A stretch of DNA of 64,000 bases from Mycteria americana (Eukaryota > Chordata > Aves > Ciconiiformes > Ciconiidae): positions 2,730,501 through 2,794,500 of the forward strand of contig NC_134367.1 of the NCBI RefSeq assembly GCF_035582795.1. Reading direction: 5' to 3'. Of the stretch, positions 24,066 to 36,707 are shown piece after piece. Both the position numbers and the translations under genes were made by a program. How positions within the stretch are numbered: the stretch's first letter is position 1; the number at the start of each line of letters is the position of its first letter. The notes beneath the pieces were generated by a model. It was not told the DNA's origin. It made no database searches and was given only the letters and a program-made list of their open reading frames with translations.

Positions 24066-27000
24066 ATTTTAGTATTGTACCTATTAGAAAATAAAAATGT
24101 ATAACTCAACAACGATGCCTTTCTTCTATAGTCCTTTTTTGTGCAAAGCTGTCTGGGTGTGAAAGCCCTAGAGAAGCCGTGGACACAAGCGAGGCCTAAA
24201 ACGTGTCTGGACAACTTGGTAAATGGAGAAAATATTAACTCGTTTGAGCAAGACCTAAGTCTTGGTGCCTTCCTTCCCTTTTGTGTAAGGACGGTCTCTG
24301 GGAGGGACGAAGGTGGTGGACGCAACAGCGGTGCAGTTGAAGCAGTGGCATCGCTTCCTTGGAGTTTGAGGCGTGGGCTGACACCCGAGGTCTCTTGGGG
24401 CTCTCTTCACTGAAAGAAGATACTAAGAGTAGAGTTTGGTCGTACTTCTTTGAGCGGGCTGGTGCTGCTCACAAGTAAAGGTATTGGTCACGGTACAATA
24501 ACGTAACGGCCAAGGAGGTGGTGCAAGCAAGGCAAAAAGGCGGGCTTCTCTTTCGAAAGCTCCCCTGCCAGGCTGCGGGAGCCTCGAGAAGGGCCCTTTG
24601 AGTCCCACCCTGCCATGGAAGGGCTCTTGCTCGAGGAGTTGTTCGGACTTTGGGGCCATTTGGTAATAAAACTGAAAAGATGCTGGAGTAACGAGTACAG
24701 GTGTAATTGTGAGAAGCCAAAGGCACGAGGATGCGTTGGCTGCCCTTTCATCCTGGCCTGGTTGTGCGCAGTAGCTCAGGGGTCTCCAAACAGGGTCTGC
24801 GGGGTGGGTGAGGAAGAGCTTCATAAAAACGGGAGAAGAGTTTCTGCAGCGGGTGTGTCTGACTTAGCAGGTAGCAGAGTCTTAATATCATGGCAATTGA
24901 TTTATTTATTGAAATGGTGTCTGGGTTCTGCAATGCTGGTTAAAATCCCTATGTGCAGCCAGGGGTTGAGGGTGATGTTGGGGCTTTGCTCAGGATGGCC
25001 ACCCCCAAGACAGGGGCCAGGGCAACTCTTGGTGCATTGGAGCTGCGGCTGATGAGTCGTGTACCTTTGGGGTGGCAGCACCTTTCAAACTGGTCCTTGT
25101 GCCTCTCGGGCATCACTGGGGTGGGGGGGGAATATCTCGCCCCCGTCATCAGCTGAAGATCTGCCGTGTTAGCTGGGGGGGTTCTGGAGGGAGCAAGCTG
25201 GGGCTGGGGGAACCGAACCTCCAGGGAGCGTGGGGCTGCCTTGAAGGCTAAGCTCCCAGAACGGTTGGCTTTCGATGATTTTTCTCATTGGGTTTGGTTT
25301 CGTTACAAGTTAATCCCCAACACGTTTCACTTCAGTCTCATTTCTGTCATAAGGGTGACCCACTGGAACAACTCGGCCACGATGGAGGAGTTGATGGTGC
25401 TGCCGACTGCCGGGGCCCAAGTCCCCCAGCTCTTTTTTTGGGGGGGATGTGAAAGGACCCACACACAGAGGCCAGGAGTGGGGGGGCCCTTCCCAGCGTG
25501 AGCAGGTGCCGGTGCAGAGCCTCTTCCTAAGGAGAGCGGCTTCACAGATGAAAACCAGGAATGCAGAGAAGCTCCAGTTGGAGATTTAAAAAAAAAAAAT
25601 ACACACCCACCAGAGGCCTGTGCGTTGCAAAAAGCTCCGCTTCCAGACCCTTTGGGGCTTTTTTTTTCTTTTCCTAAGGAACTAGATGATCAGGGCACAT
25701 CTTTCTTTAATAAAAAAACCAACCAAACAAAACCACCAAAAAAAAAACCCCAAACCATTCATCACAGGTCAGTGTCCAAAGGTGAACAAAAATCCCCCAT
25801 AGAAATCTGCCCAGCTCATGGCAGAGCATCTCCTCGCATGGCTCAGCCAGGGTCGAGCAGAGTCACCCCATGGGTGACCCCCCCCAAGCCGGAGCCCCCG
25901 TCCCCTCCTTCCCTCGCTGCCTCCCCCAGCTGCACGCCAGCGGCTCTGGGGGTGACTTCCCCGCTTGCCTGTTTGTGGCAAAGGGCTTGACGACAAGTGA
26001 GGACAATGAAACTGGTATTAATTTGAAGGAAAGCAGGGGGGGAAAAGGTGTTCTTTGTGGTTTGGTGTTTTTTTTTATTTTCCTGCTCGTTTTGATCGGT
26101 GCCTTTTAAAAACAGCTTTGGCTGAAGAACAGAAAGCAGAGCTGGTTGCGGTGTGGAGAAGGTGTTACGACCACCTTCCAGGAAGAGCGATGTTTGAACA
26201 AAGTAACGGCACTTCAAAAGGCTCCTGTGTTTCAGCCAAAGATTATCTTTTTTTTTTTTTTCAGAAGGTAAAACATTAAAGGGAAGTGGCTTTAAAGAAA
26301 AAAAAAAAAAAGCAGCTGTATTTTCGTGCACTGATTGCAAGACAACACCGATAAAAATATCCTTTGCTAAATGACTTTCAGGAGGGATTGTGGAATCAAC
26401 ACAACGTTTGTTGCTTAAAAAAAAAAACAACCCACAACAAGATAAAACAAAACCACCCCCAAATAAAAAAAATCCACATCAAACCCGGCCAGTTGTTTCC
26501 AATGTGAAGCCGTGTTTTGGAGAAAAACGTTGCCAAAGCCAAAGCCAAAACTGTGCCCCAGGGCGGGAGGGTCAAGGACGTCGTGCTGCCCTGAAACACT
26601 GGTTGGGGGCCTTGGGTTTCTCCTCACCTTGAGGCCTTTTGGGCCGGCAGGGTTGGTGGTAGCAGGCTTCCCTGCAGCCCCAGCCCCCCTGCCTCTGCCT
26701 GTGCCTATGGAATAACCCCCTGAACCACAGCAAGGGCGAAAAGGCCCTGGGCACCCTCCCTCCCCCCCATTCCGCAGGGCCCCGCAGCACCCAGGGCTCA
26801 TTGACGTGCAAGGCAGCAGCAGGGACACGAGGAAGACGTCTCCCGCCCTGCGCTGGGGGGGTTCTGGGACAGAAGACGCAGGGCAGGGCACAGGCCGGCT
26901 GCCCAACGCGGGCGTTGTTTGGCAGCGCTCCTGCCTGTGAAGGCTTGTACACACCAAGGGGCTCCATTAAGCACTGGCGTGACTCACCGGCACCTCCCTG

Positions 27001-28714
27001 CCTGCGGCAGATCCCGCCGTGCCACCACGGCCGCTCCTTGGGCACCGGCGCGTGCGTTTAGCGCGAAGGGAGAACCTGCAGCATCGTCCCGAGCGGTTTG
27101 ACCCACGGTGCAAGCAGCGAGGTGAGCAGATGGCGGCACGGGGCAGCTGCGCTGAGTGACAGGCACTGGCGCAGGGTTGCAAGGGCCAGGGAGGGATGGC
27201 TGCAGCATGGGGAATTTGTTATTTGTTTTGTCTTTTTTTTAAATTTAAAGTGATCAGGTTTGCTGATTCCCTTCCATTACGTTAATTAGAGACATTGATA
27301 ATCTGTAAGAGGCGCCTGCCCAGCCTCTCACTACTCTGCCCAAACCCCCAGCCCGTGACACAACCCAACGGCCGATGCCTTCAGCAGCACCAGTGCAAGG
27401 AGGCTGCGGCCGGGCAGCCCCGGGGCTGTGGTGGGACCCCGTGAGGCAGAACGCCCCGGTGAGCAACGGGGAGATGGTTTCTTGTTTGTTTTGTTGTTCT
27501 TTTCTTATAAGAGGCAAAGCTTTTACACCCCAGCCCTAAGCAACACAACCGTACTGCATGGCTTCCCGGCCCGTGTGACACGAGTTGCCTTGACTGCAGA
27601 GGAAATGAATTTGCAGTTTTCCTTCCTCTATGCTGCACCTCACGTCCATGGGGCAACGCCAGCAACTGCTGCCATCTTCTACTGCCATGGACAGCGATGC
27701 CGCCGGGAAGCACGTGGCTGCTCCGAGGGAGTTTCTTATTTTTCACACCAGTGGTTGGACAACCCCCAGACCATCTCATGGTTCTTACCCCACCTGAACC
27801 CTCAATCATAAAATAAATCAGTTCTTCCACCTTACATCTTAGTTCTTGTGAATTCATAACCAGGACAGGCCGGCTCTGGCAGCAGCTGCTGTCCCGTCCC
27901 CTGGGGGCTGGCCGGCGCAAACCAACGCTGAGCTCCTTGGAGGAGCCCGTCTTTGCATCCATTGCTTGCTGCATCTTGTACAGTTTTGGGGAAATCAGGT
28001 AACACCAGGCTGTAATCACCTTAAAATAATCGTTAGCACCAAGTTCAGTCTGATCTGGTTTTCCAAAGGGAACAAGCCACATCCCAGCTCCCTCCCCACT
28101 AACCAGGTCGTGGATTTTTAAGCAGTTTCCCTGCAAAACTTGCCCCATCCCAGCCAGCACCCGCCTTCCCCGCCCCCAAAGCACTGGGGACGTCTGCCCA
28201 GTTTTGGGGGGCTGCACGCAGTTGGTTTTTACAGCCCGTAGGGGAACAGAAAGAGCGGAGGAAAGAAAAAAATCACTGCAGTGACTGAGGGCATGGCCAG
28301 CAGCAACAACCCCTTGCCCAGTCTGACACTCGCCAGCTGGAGAGCGTGGGGGGAGCACAACCAGACCTCCAGCTGCTTTTATTTAGCATAAAGTAGCGTA
28401 ATGATGTTAAATAAAGCCTTCCCTTGGCTCAGCACAGCTCCATGGACGCCCACCCTGTGACAAGGGTTGCCACACCTGAACGGATGCAGGCAAAGTGCTA
28501 TTTTCCTGAGCACCAAAAAGGAGGGAGGATGGAGGGAAGGCAAAGCTGCGGGATTCTCTCATCGATGGGAAGGTCCCTAAATTGCAGGCAACAGGGCAAA
28601 AGTCTTGTTTGAAACAGATCTTGGCACCCTCGAGCAATGCTGCTCCATCGTCGGGCTGTGAATGCATCTAAACCTTTTGCTGATACAAAGTGGATTAACA
28701 AAGCGCAGACTTAC
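24066..28714. other. Intergenic gap between convergent transcripts, GC-rich
   Basis: About 4.6 kb between the distal + strand poly(A) signal and the distal - strand one. It is visibly richer in G+C and CpG than the flanks, especially 25,800-27,200, with several purine/pyrimidine and A/C homopolymer tracts (e.g. 25,708-25,755 and 26,418-26,470). Long open frames occur here, up to 325 codons on the minus strand at 27,381-28,358, but none has a recognisable domain. I call no gene. Confidence 0.6.
28378..28383 (-). terminator. Minus-strand AATAAA (possible KIF13B distal alternative)
   Basis: A canonical hexamer on the minus strand about 350 bp beyond the better candidate at 28732. A + strand AATAAA sits close by, near 28410, so hexamers alone are not decisive here. 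Confidence 0.3.
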
Positions 28715-28731
28715 CGGCTCTAAAGATGATG

Positions 28732-28737
28732 TTTATT
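28732..28737 (-). terminator. KIF13B: Distal poly(A) signal AATAAA of KIF13B
   Basis: The minus strand reads CTAAATAAACATCATC with a T-rich stretch about 35 nt further on. The sequence just upstream on that strand is AT-rich and repeat-free, like a 3'UTR end. It is the preferred distal end, inferred from motif only. Confidence 0.5.
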
Positions 28738-31700
28738 TAGGTACTGCAGGCTGCGTTGCATGTATAATACAATATTACAGTAATTTAGTATTGTACAGAA
28801 ATAATTAAAAACTTTACAGCTCATTACAAAGTATCTTTGGATTTTAGCTCATTTGAAGTACACCGATCGACACGGAATACCACAGCGTAAATAGCCACTC
28901 TTTATATACAGACCCACTACATTTACAGAAATCAACAGAAAGACGAGCTGGGAAAGGCTCTCCCAAGACACAGCGGACGTTAGCGGTGGTGAAAAAAGCA
29001 AACCCTACGTCGGCTGCGACGAGCACGCCCGGGGCGCGCGGGGAGGAACGGCACTGAAGACAAGGATGTCTGAAGCGAGGCGGGAACGCGCTGATTCACG
29101 CCCTGCCGGTTATTGCTCGGAGCGCGGCTCCCGTATCAGCTTCAAAATCAGTTTGGCAGGGGAAAGCGAGGGGAGAGCAGCTGCCTTCTCCTGCCGAACA
29201 AAAGCATCGCTCCTACTGAGTGGGTAAGGCCGGCGAAGGGGAAATGTCTTTAACGCGTCCCTACCGCTCTGCGCCCTCTCGCTGGGTTTAAGGAGCCCCA
29301 AGCCACGTCCCTGTTCTCTCCGCTGCGGCGTTCAGGTGCCAGAGCCAGGACAAGGCTTAGCCAGGCTGCGCCAGGAGGCTCTGCCGGCAGCCGAACCCAG
29401 CCTAGGCAGGGGCTCCCGGGCAGACAGCGGCAGCCGAGGCTTTCTTGGGGGTGAAAAATACGATGGTGGTTTAGGAGGAGGGTGGAGAGCGCAGAAACCA
29501 AAGCAAAGATGGATAAAGGAGATCTAGGAACAAGACACTTATCTGTGACCCCAGCTCAAGAGTATTTTGTAGCGTGACCAGTCCGCACCTCTACTCATCA
29601 CGATCTCCCTTTCCTAAAAGCTAGGCAGCCTCGAGGCCGGTATGAACTCCAGCCCCTCGCTGCGTTAGTTGCTGACCCAGGGGTAAGGCACTGCGAAAAC
29701 TGAACTTCTTGTGCAAAGAACTGGCAGTACCAGCGTAAGGACAACACAAGCATCACCACAGAAAAGACCCTTCAACAGCTCCGTTACCGTACAAACAGGT
29801 CTGTACAGCCAAGCTCATTTCGTACAGGTTTCCGTGACTGACGGGCAGGAGGAAGGGGGGTTTCTTGGTTCGTAGGAGAGCAGAGAGGTGTTGAGCATCC
29901 CGCCTCGCGGGCAGCAGTGCGAGCAGCTCAACCACTGACAAAACTCTCTTCTTAAGGACTCGGGCAGTATTACCACACAGAACTCGTTTCTATTCGTTTT
30001 CCTCAACTAAACTACATCATTAAACACGGAAGGGCTGAGGCCCTCGAACTGAACAGGTATTATTTTGGACATAGGGATCAAAACACCAGGAGAAAGCTGA
30101 ACACAACACAGGAAAAAGTCTTGGCTTGGTTTGAGAAAACCCAAAAAAGTTCCTTCAAAAAAATATCATCCTCTTGGCTGACTCGGAGCAAACGACACCA
30201 CGCTTCAGAACCCCGCACCCCGTGCCGAGGAAGGGGCCTGCAGAGCTGCGGACGCCGGTTCAGACCGTTACGTTTCCCACAATTTCCAACACAATTTTCT
30301 ACACCCAGAATCGAGACCCATCCATGGTTCAGGGATACAGAAAGCAAGCTTGCACCACTGAGCAGACACAGGAGATGAGACACTCGCTACAAATTACAGT
30401 TCCTGCATTAAATATTCTTCTTCTTCCCTGTATAAAGTGCATGAAAATCTTGGAAAATATGCATAGCTATTAACACGCCAGCCTCAGTTGCTGGGCGGTT
30501 CCAGTTAAGAGCACCTCCTCCTTTATGCTGAGCATAGAGTTTTTCTAATGTTATCAATAATAATTAAAAAAAAAAAAAATCTATATACTACCTTCATTAT
30601 GGTTTTAAACTGTTTTCTGGTTAGTTGGCTTAGCTGGTGCAGAGTAACAGATGGCTTCGAGTAGAGGGATGTGCACTCACTGTGCCAAAATCTCGGCAAG
30701 TATCTTTAGAAGAAACCTCGCGTGCCCAGGCAAGCTGGGGTGAGCAGGAGGGAGTCAGAGAAGTCCTCCAAGAACGTCCTCATGGCCGAATTTGATTTGT
30801 TTGGCTTTCTGGAGCTTGTGCTGCATCGGGGCGATTCGGTTAGCACGGCTTCTTTTCTGGGGCAGGTGTCAGGGTGGGATTTGAGGAGAGGTTTAGTTTC
30901 AAAAGTCAAACAAGACTGTAAAAACCAAGAGAGCTACGAGTAAAATCTTCCCTCAACCAAAGTCAACCAGGTGCTCTGTTAACAGAGCACTTTGTCATGC
31001 TAATCATCCATTCAAAACATACCAGCCATATTTAAGATGTTTGCTTCCAGGACAATTTATCCTGGAGGAGGCAGCGAGTATGTTATGTCCAAACTGCATT
31101 TCATACCCCTCTAAATATGGAGAGCACGGTTTTGTAACATGACCGAGGGTGGGTGGAAGAGGAAATCCACCCCGTATCAGTCGGTTGCAGCCTCCGACCA
31201 CGTGCTCCAGATGTGCAAACACCAAAATATGTCCTTACGTGGTCAGAGCTGTAGTACAAATACGGCCAGAGGAATTTATAATGGGTAGCATAAATAGTGA
31301 ACTATTAACCCAACTGCCTTCTGCTTGACCCTTTCACTGCTGTGACTTGGATACCTTTACACCGGTCCCGGAGAAGTCCAGTCTTCAGAGACAGCGGTGC
31401 AAGAAAAGAGGCTTCAAAAGGACTTGGACAGGTTCTTCCCTTCATATCTCCCCCAAAGGGGCCACCTAGCAAACATCAAGAAGTTTTACAGATATCCCTA
31501 AATCCAGTAAATGAAATGCTGAGACAAAAAAAAACCAACCAACCAACTATCAGTCAGGGGGCTGTTTCACATTAGTTAACTTTCTGCAACACATCAGACA
31601 GAACAAAGTGCAATTAGAAAAACGGTAAAGATGGGTCTTAGAAAACTTACAAGGCAGTATAAGATGCATCAGATTAATTAGCGGGTGGTCTTTCATCAGC

Positions 31701-33199
31701 AAGACCCATCACACCCCAAAACAAAACATCGTTTTGTTGCATGAGTTGTGCCTATAAAAAGTTGCAATTTTAAAACCCAGGATTTTAGCATCCGACTTAC
31801 TTGTTACTAAATCTCTCCCGTCGTCTCGGCTTGAATGGGCAGGAGCTTTGTGCAAAGGAAAAGGAGGAAAAACTGTACACTAAAAATATCTTTAAAAGCT
31901 GGTCTGTACATTTTGTATTAAGATTTCTTTACGAAAATTTAGGAAACACTGAAACTAGTTACACAAAGCTGAAAGGATATACAAATCCCTGGCAGTACTA
32001 TGCATGCTGCGCTGTAACCCATCCCACTTATTTCTGCTACAGATTAGTTTCTATTTTAATTTTATTCCTTCTGCATAAATGATATTAATTACAGTAAATC
32101 AGCATAATTATCTCCCTCGCTAAGCATCCCTATCTCCTTTGATGACAATGTATCTTTCCCTTGGACCTCTGAACCAGATGGCTAAGGCACTTAAATGCCC
32201 ACGTGCAGCATGGGCAGCGACTAGATACGTATTAAAATTTAATCATTAATTTAGCATCCTAAATATTCCCCACGTAGATAAAACGTCTATTGCTCAAGCC
32301 GTCCAATCCCCCCGTGATGACTGAACAGGATATAAACAGCTCAGAATATAAAAGTCTGTGGCCTTTCTTGATTTGTGAGAAAATGAGTGCGTGTACGTAG
32401 ATATGTGCACATGTATACATACACACATGTACAGTAACATGGAATTTGTGCCACAGGCAGTTAAAAACTAGCAAGGGTTACCAAAAATAAAATCAAGTTT
32501 TATAAAAGCCAGCCCAAACCTCCCACTTTCAAGAGAGATTCATTTTGGGGACGACTCCTCCGCTGTTCAACCGGGTTTGCTTTCGCGTGCCGCTGGGACG
32601 GTTTAGCTGGCGACGGAGGCACCTCCTCTTTGGATCGACGCTCGGTATGGTGCTAGTGGAGCTCCTCTGTGCAACGTCAGGCAGTGGATGATTGTAAAGC
32701 GCAAACATTTCATATTTTAAAATAATAAATAAAAATAAATAGACTGGATTAATCCCCTTACAAGGACAGCGACCCTCTGCTTTGCCTAACTGGTAAAAAT
32801 CCAAGTGTTTCCAAAGGCTGGGTGGGAACACGGAAGCATTTAAGTGCCGATATCTCTGCAAAAATCCTCTTGGCCCACAGGACAGAACCTACAAGAAGAA
32901 GGTCCTGCCACTTTGGGGCAAGTGAGAGAGAGGATCCTGTCATGGTGAGAGCACACGTTAAATAGATTACAGACAGCAAATACGCTCAACTATCCTCTTT
33001 CCTAAAAAGAAGGGATAAAAAAAAATATTACGGAGTGCGTCATGGGCCTTCTCCCGTTCCCAACAAATCAGCCGGAAAGATTGTGCTGATTTCCACAGAA
33101 GGAGAGAGGGACAACAGGACAGTAATCAAAGCAGGCACTGGTCTCAGGTCACATAACCAGAGAGCTGTTGCTTCTTTAAATAAAGGGGTTTGGGGGTTC

Positions 33200-33205
33200 T
33201 TTATT
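33200..33205 (-). terminator. KIF13B: Proximal poly(A) signal AATAAA of KIF13B
   Basis: About 555 nt after the KIF13B stop. It forms one arm of a near-perfect inverted repeat whose other arm carries AATAAA on the + strand (see findings). Confidence 0.4.
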
Positions 33206-33337
33206 TCCAAATAAAGTTTTATGTTCGCATCTCTGGCTGTCTGGAATCATTATAACCTTGCCCTTTCACCACGTATTATGCGATATGGACACAGCTCTTA
33301 CGAAATTAGAAAAGAACTGTTCTTTTGGGGAGGTTTG

Positions 33338-33362
<25 letters not shown>
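33338..33362. repeat. Homopolymer: 25 T on +, 25 A on the KIF13B sense strand
   Basis: A perfect 25-base run inside the inferred KIF13B 3'UTR. No AATAAA lies just upstream of it on the minus strand, so it is not a poly(A) tail scar with a signal. Confidence 0.95.
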
Positions 33363-33368
<6 letters not shown>

Positions 33369-33760
33369 GCCAGTCACACCGAGAGAAGCACCAGTGCGTG
33401 GGTAGTATTTGGGAGCTATTGGAAAGTCATGCCATAATTTGAACAATTTACGCGTCTCCTTCCTTCTCTGAAAGGCAGAAGAGAGCAGAGCTTACACCCA
33501 CCCACCGCCGCGAGCTTTCACCGGCTGCCATCAGTCATACCCTGAAGCGTCACAATTCGTAACAGGAAACGAAGGACGTAGATCCAGCACCGTGACAAGG
33601 CAAAGAATTAACATGTCAATCACCCAAAGCAGAGAAAAAAACCCTTCATTAGTGTTTGCCACAAACTAGAAGTTCACATGGTTGGTTTAGCTTCCCGAAG
33701 CTTGAAGACCTGCTCCCCTGGCTGCGTTGCACGGTGTTTGCTGCAGTGGGTAGGGCTGTC

Positions 33761-34053
33761 TCAGTTTGCCCAGGATTTCCTGTTCTCCGCATTTTTCTGG
33801 CTCTTCTCCAGTCGCAGTGTGGATCCTCCTTCTGATTTCGCCAGGGCTGTGAGCGAAGCCAGGTTGGAGGCCGAGCCGGAGAAGTTGCCACTCTTCCTGT
33901 TCTCAGCAGCAGCTCCTCCTTGCAACCTCAATCCGGTGCTCCTCCGTCTTGCTGGTCCCGTGGCCTTTTTAACTCTGCCTGGTTTCACAAGCAATCCATA
34001 GCCTGGGTTGCATCTGAAATACTGCTTCCCTCCAATCGAGCCATCGTTCTTAC
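33761..34053 (-). CDS. KIF13B: KIF13B terminal coding exon: second half of CAP-Gly domain and C-terminus
   Basis: The exon starts with GT, completing the Gly of GKNDG. It continues NDGSIGGKQYFRC, NPGYGLLVKP and a basic segment KKATGPARRRSTGLRL, and ends NRKSWAN before TGA at 33761-33763. GKNDG plus the YF and GYG residues form the CAP-Gly groove that binds C-terminal EEY/F motifs of tubulin and partners. The basic Arg/Ser tail is the usual KIF13B ending and may be phosphorylated. The acceptor is CTTGTCAAAG, purine-rich at its end but with a T-rich stretch upstream. The exon holds 96 full codons after the split one, plus the stop. Confidence 0.96.
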
Positions 34054-36707
34054 CTTTGACAAGAAAAGAAAGAAAGATGATCGACAAAATGGCTTTTATT
34101 CTGTGCATATGGTGTGCTACTAGGAGGACACCAGAAGAAAGCAAGAAGAAAATGCTGAGAGGGCAAACGACTGTTCTCTATGAGCACACCATGAAGGTAA
34201 ATACCCAGGAGGAGAGAGCACTATGGGTGCTGGAGGACAAAGCTGGTAGGAGAGCAAACAAATCTGAAGATTGAGATGGTTATTGACATAAAGACAAGTC
34301 TTCCAACTACCAGAGGAGTAGAGAAGCAGGAGTAGCCTTCCCACAGGAGTGAAGATAAAAAAACCCCCATCAGCTGGTTTTATATCTGAACTTGATAAAA
34401 TTATAAGAGTAGAGGAAGCAGCTGCCTGTGACAGCAGAAGGCTGGACTTGATTCAGGTGGCTCCTTGTGCTCCAGTGACACCAGTACACTTCACAGCCGA
34501 ACACCAGCAAAGCCACTGCATTCAGCCAGTTAGTCTAAATGGGACACTCCACCTTATTCTTCCTTCCCGCTTGCTATTCAGGAGACTTCTTTAATTTCAC
34601 CAAAAGCGTTAAATAATCAGTTCAGCAATAGATGCATTAGCAAACTATCAGGAAGGAAGGAAAAAAGACATTTAAAAGAGCTTTTGGTTTTCTGAGTTGA
34701 TGAGAGTCTGAAGTTGAGGAGAGTTACTGTTTCCATGTCATAAAAGCTCCACAGAACAGAAAGAGTAATTTCTTTACACTGATGCTGTTGTGATCTTTCT
34801 ATTTCTCCCTTTAGATCATTTAAAATTCTCACAATCACTGTTCTGAGTACCGGGACAGAGACCGCTCCCATCTGTAAAGGCAATATGAAAAGATACAACA
34901 GCTCTTTAAATGACATAAGGTCACCCCTTTTGTTTTACGGGTGTTTCCTTCTCCCTACCACCATTACCGCGTTGGGTCCAATATACCCTCAAGTGGCCAA
35001 GGACCTGGACTTCTACCCGTTTGTAGTGTGACAAAGATAGAAGTTTGTGACCGTATTTCCCAAGTCAAGCTCCAGATGTGCTAGAAGCCAGTTATGCTCC
35101 AACAAATCAGGGACTTAATCCTTGTGGAAACAGAAGGGAAAAAAAATATCCAGTAACATCAGCAACTGAGTCCTCAACAGACCAAAAATCTCATGGCTGT
35201 TCGACTCTTCCACAGACAGTGAAGCTGATGCTTACCGGGTACGTGCAAACAGCTTAACAGAATTAGCACTATGGACTAGAGTAGCCAGACAGGGAGGGAA
35301 GGTGACTTTCCAAATTGAAATGAACCTGTAAATATAAATATATATATATATTTTTTTATATATATATAAGGCATGAATTCAGGACTGAGAATCGGGTCTA
35401 CAACTTTCAAAGGGATTAGAGCTACAGTTTGCTTTCCAGGATGGCAAACTCCAGAGAGTTTTCCGAAACCAGCTGAAAACACACCGTCCAGTTTAGCTTT
35501 TATGAGCACACCATGCGCAGGGAAGATAACCGCTCATTTAATGGGAGTTCTGGATCCTTGACCCAGTATTTATCTTGGTGAACGGCTCCAATCCCAGGGA
35601 AGCGTGCAGCAGACACGAGCATGGGCAACTCCTCGGGACGTGCTGATTCACCAAACAGAGCCTGCACTGCAGACTTGGAATGCTACAGCTTGGTTAAAAG
35701 GATTTAAATAAGGAGCTTTACGTGCCCTTGGTAAACCAAACCCTCTTACTATATCAAAGGCAGCGGTATCTACTGCTTGTGTCTTGAATTTTCCACTAGC
35801 ACGCCCTGCCTTCCCCCAATCCTGCCTACTCTTGGAGAAAACAAGTGCCATGAAAGTGGACATGAACCTGCAGAGGAAAGGAGTTCGGAAGCCTGGGGCT
35901 CCAGCAGAGAACAAATGCCAGCCATCCTCTTTCTTTCATCTCCCTCACTTTAAAGGGCCTGTGCTGAAGTCACTGTTTTTCTGCGCCATGCTACAACAGC
36001 ACATATGAACAGAGCCTCCCCAGGAACAGCACCCTAGTTTCCAAAAAGTGTGTATTGGAGCCTAAATTCTGGGAAGTCTACAGTTCTACAGGTAAGAGTC
36101 CGACAGGAATGACAAATGAGAAGCTGAAAGAAACCTTAAATCATCTGTATGTCCGGGCAGTCAATGTATGATTATTTCCTACTGGTTTTCATAGATATAG
36201 ATATATACACACCAATAGTCTTTTGTAATTTTACAGCTTATTTTAAAATAGCTTGTGAGAGACTAGGTAACCTCTTAGGAGACTTTGGATCTTATTCAGC
36301 CTAAATGTTCCTTTGCTCATTTGAACCCCACAACTCCTGTTGCGCTTTGAATACTCTTATCCTCAGAGCAGAAGTCCAGAAGAGAACTCTTTGGACACAA
36401 GGTGTATCTCCTGCAACCACACACTTACTGAGCTGCATCATAAAAGCAATCCCAATTCCTACCTCCATTGTAAGAAGCCAATGAAGTAACTGAAAAGGGA
36501 CATAATTCAGCCGGAGGTCAATGAGACTAGGTTTACAAAGGCAGACTGGAAAAAGATTACAGCAGGGAAAGGTCTTTTATATTTCCCTTCTCAAAATGCA
36601 CCCGGTAATGGCTAATGAAACCCCCCTCATCAAAAAGCGGCGTTAAAATGAACACTGCAACCTCTGACATGCTGTCTGCTTTACACCCGGTCTAGATCAT
36701 ATTTTAC
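34054..36707 (-). other. KIF13B: KIF13B last intron, inside the CAP-Gly domain
   Basis: The donor is CAG|GTAAAA at 36706-36707 and the acceptor AG is at 34054-34055. It splits the first Gly codon of GKNDG. It contains an AT-rich near-palindrome at 35331-35369. No other exon or clear retroposon was seen. Confidence 0.85.
35331..35369. repeat. AT-rich near-palindrome (TA repeats around T7)
   Basis: Two runs of alternating A/T flank a T7 tract. Such sequence can extrude as a hairpin and tends to vary in length. It lies in the last KIF13B intron. Confidence 0.85.

Larger units (their letters stand above)
28716..33760 (-). other. KIF13B: KIF13B 3'UTR (inferred extent)
   Basis: This is the sequence after the KIF13B stop codon to the distal poly(A) signal, about 5 kb. 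It has no recognisable coding sequence and no clear retroposon, which fits a long constrained 3'UTR. Minus-strand AATAAA hexamers at 33200-33205, 32061-32066 and 28732-28737 suggest alternative ends about 0.55, 1.7 and 5.0 kb after the stop. An internal A25 run (minus strand) lies at 33338-33362, and a CpG-dense patch at about 28,960-29,440. Confidence 0.5.

Noticed and set aside
25843-27045. Overlapping 195-, 180- and 157-codon minus-strand frames
   Set aside because: Several frames are open at once in GC-rich DNA, the pattern expected by chance. Compositions are low-complexity.
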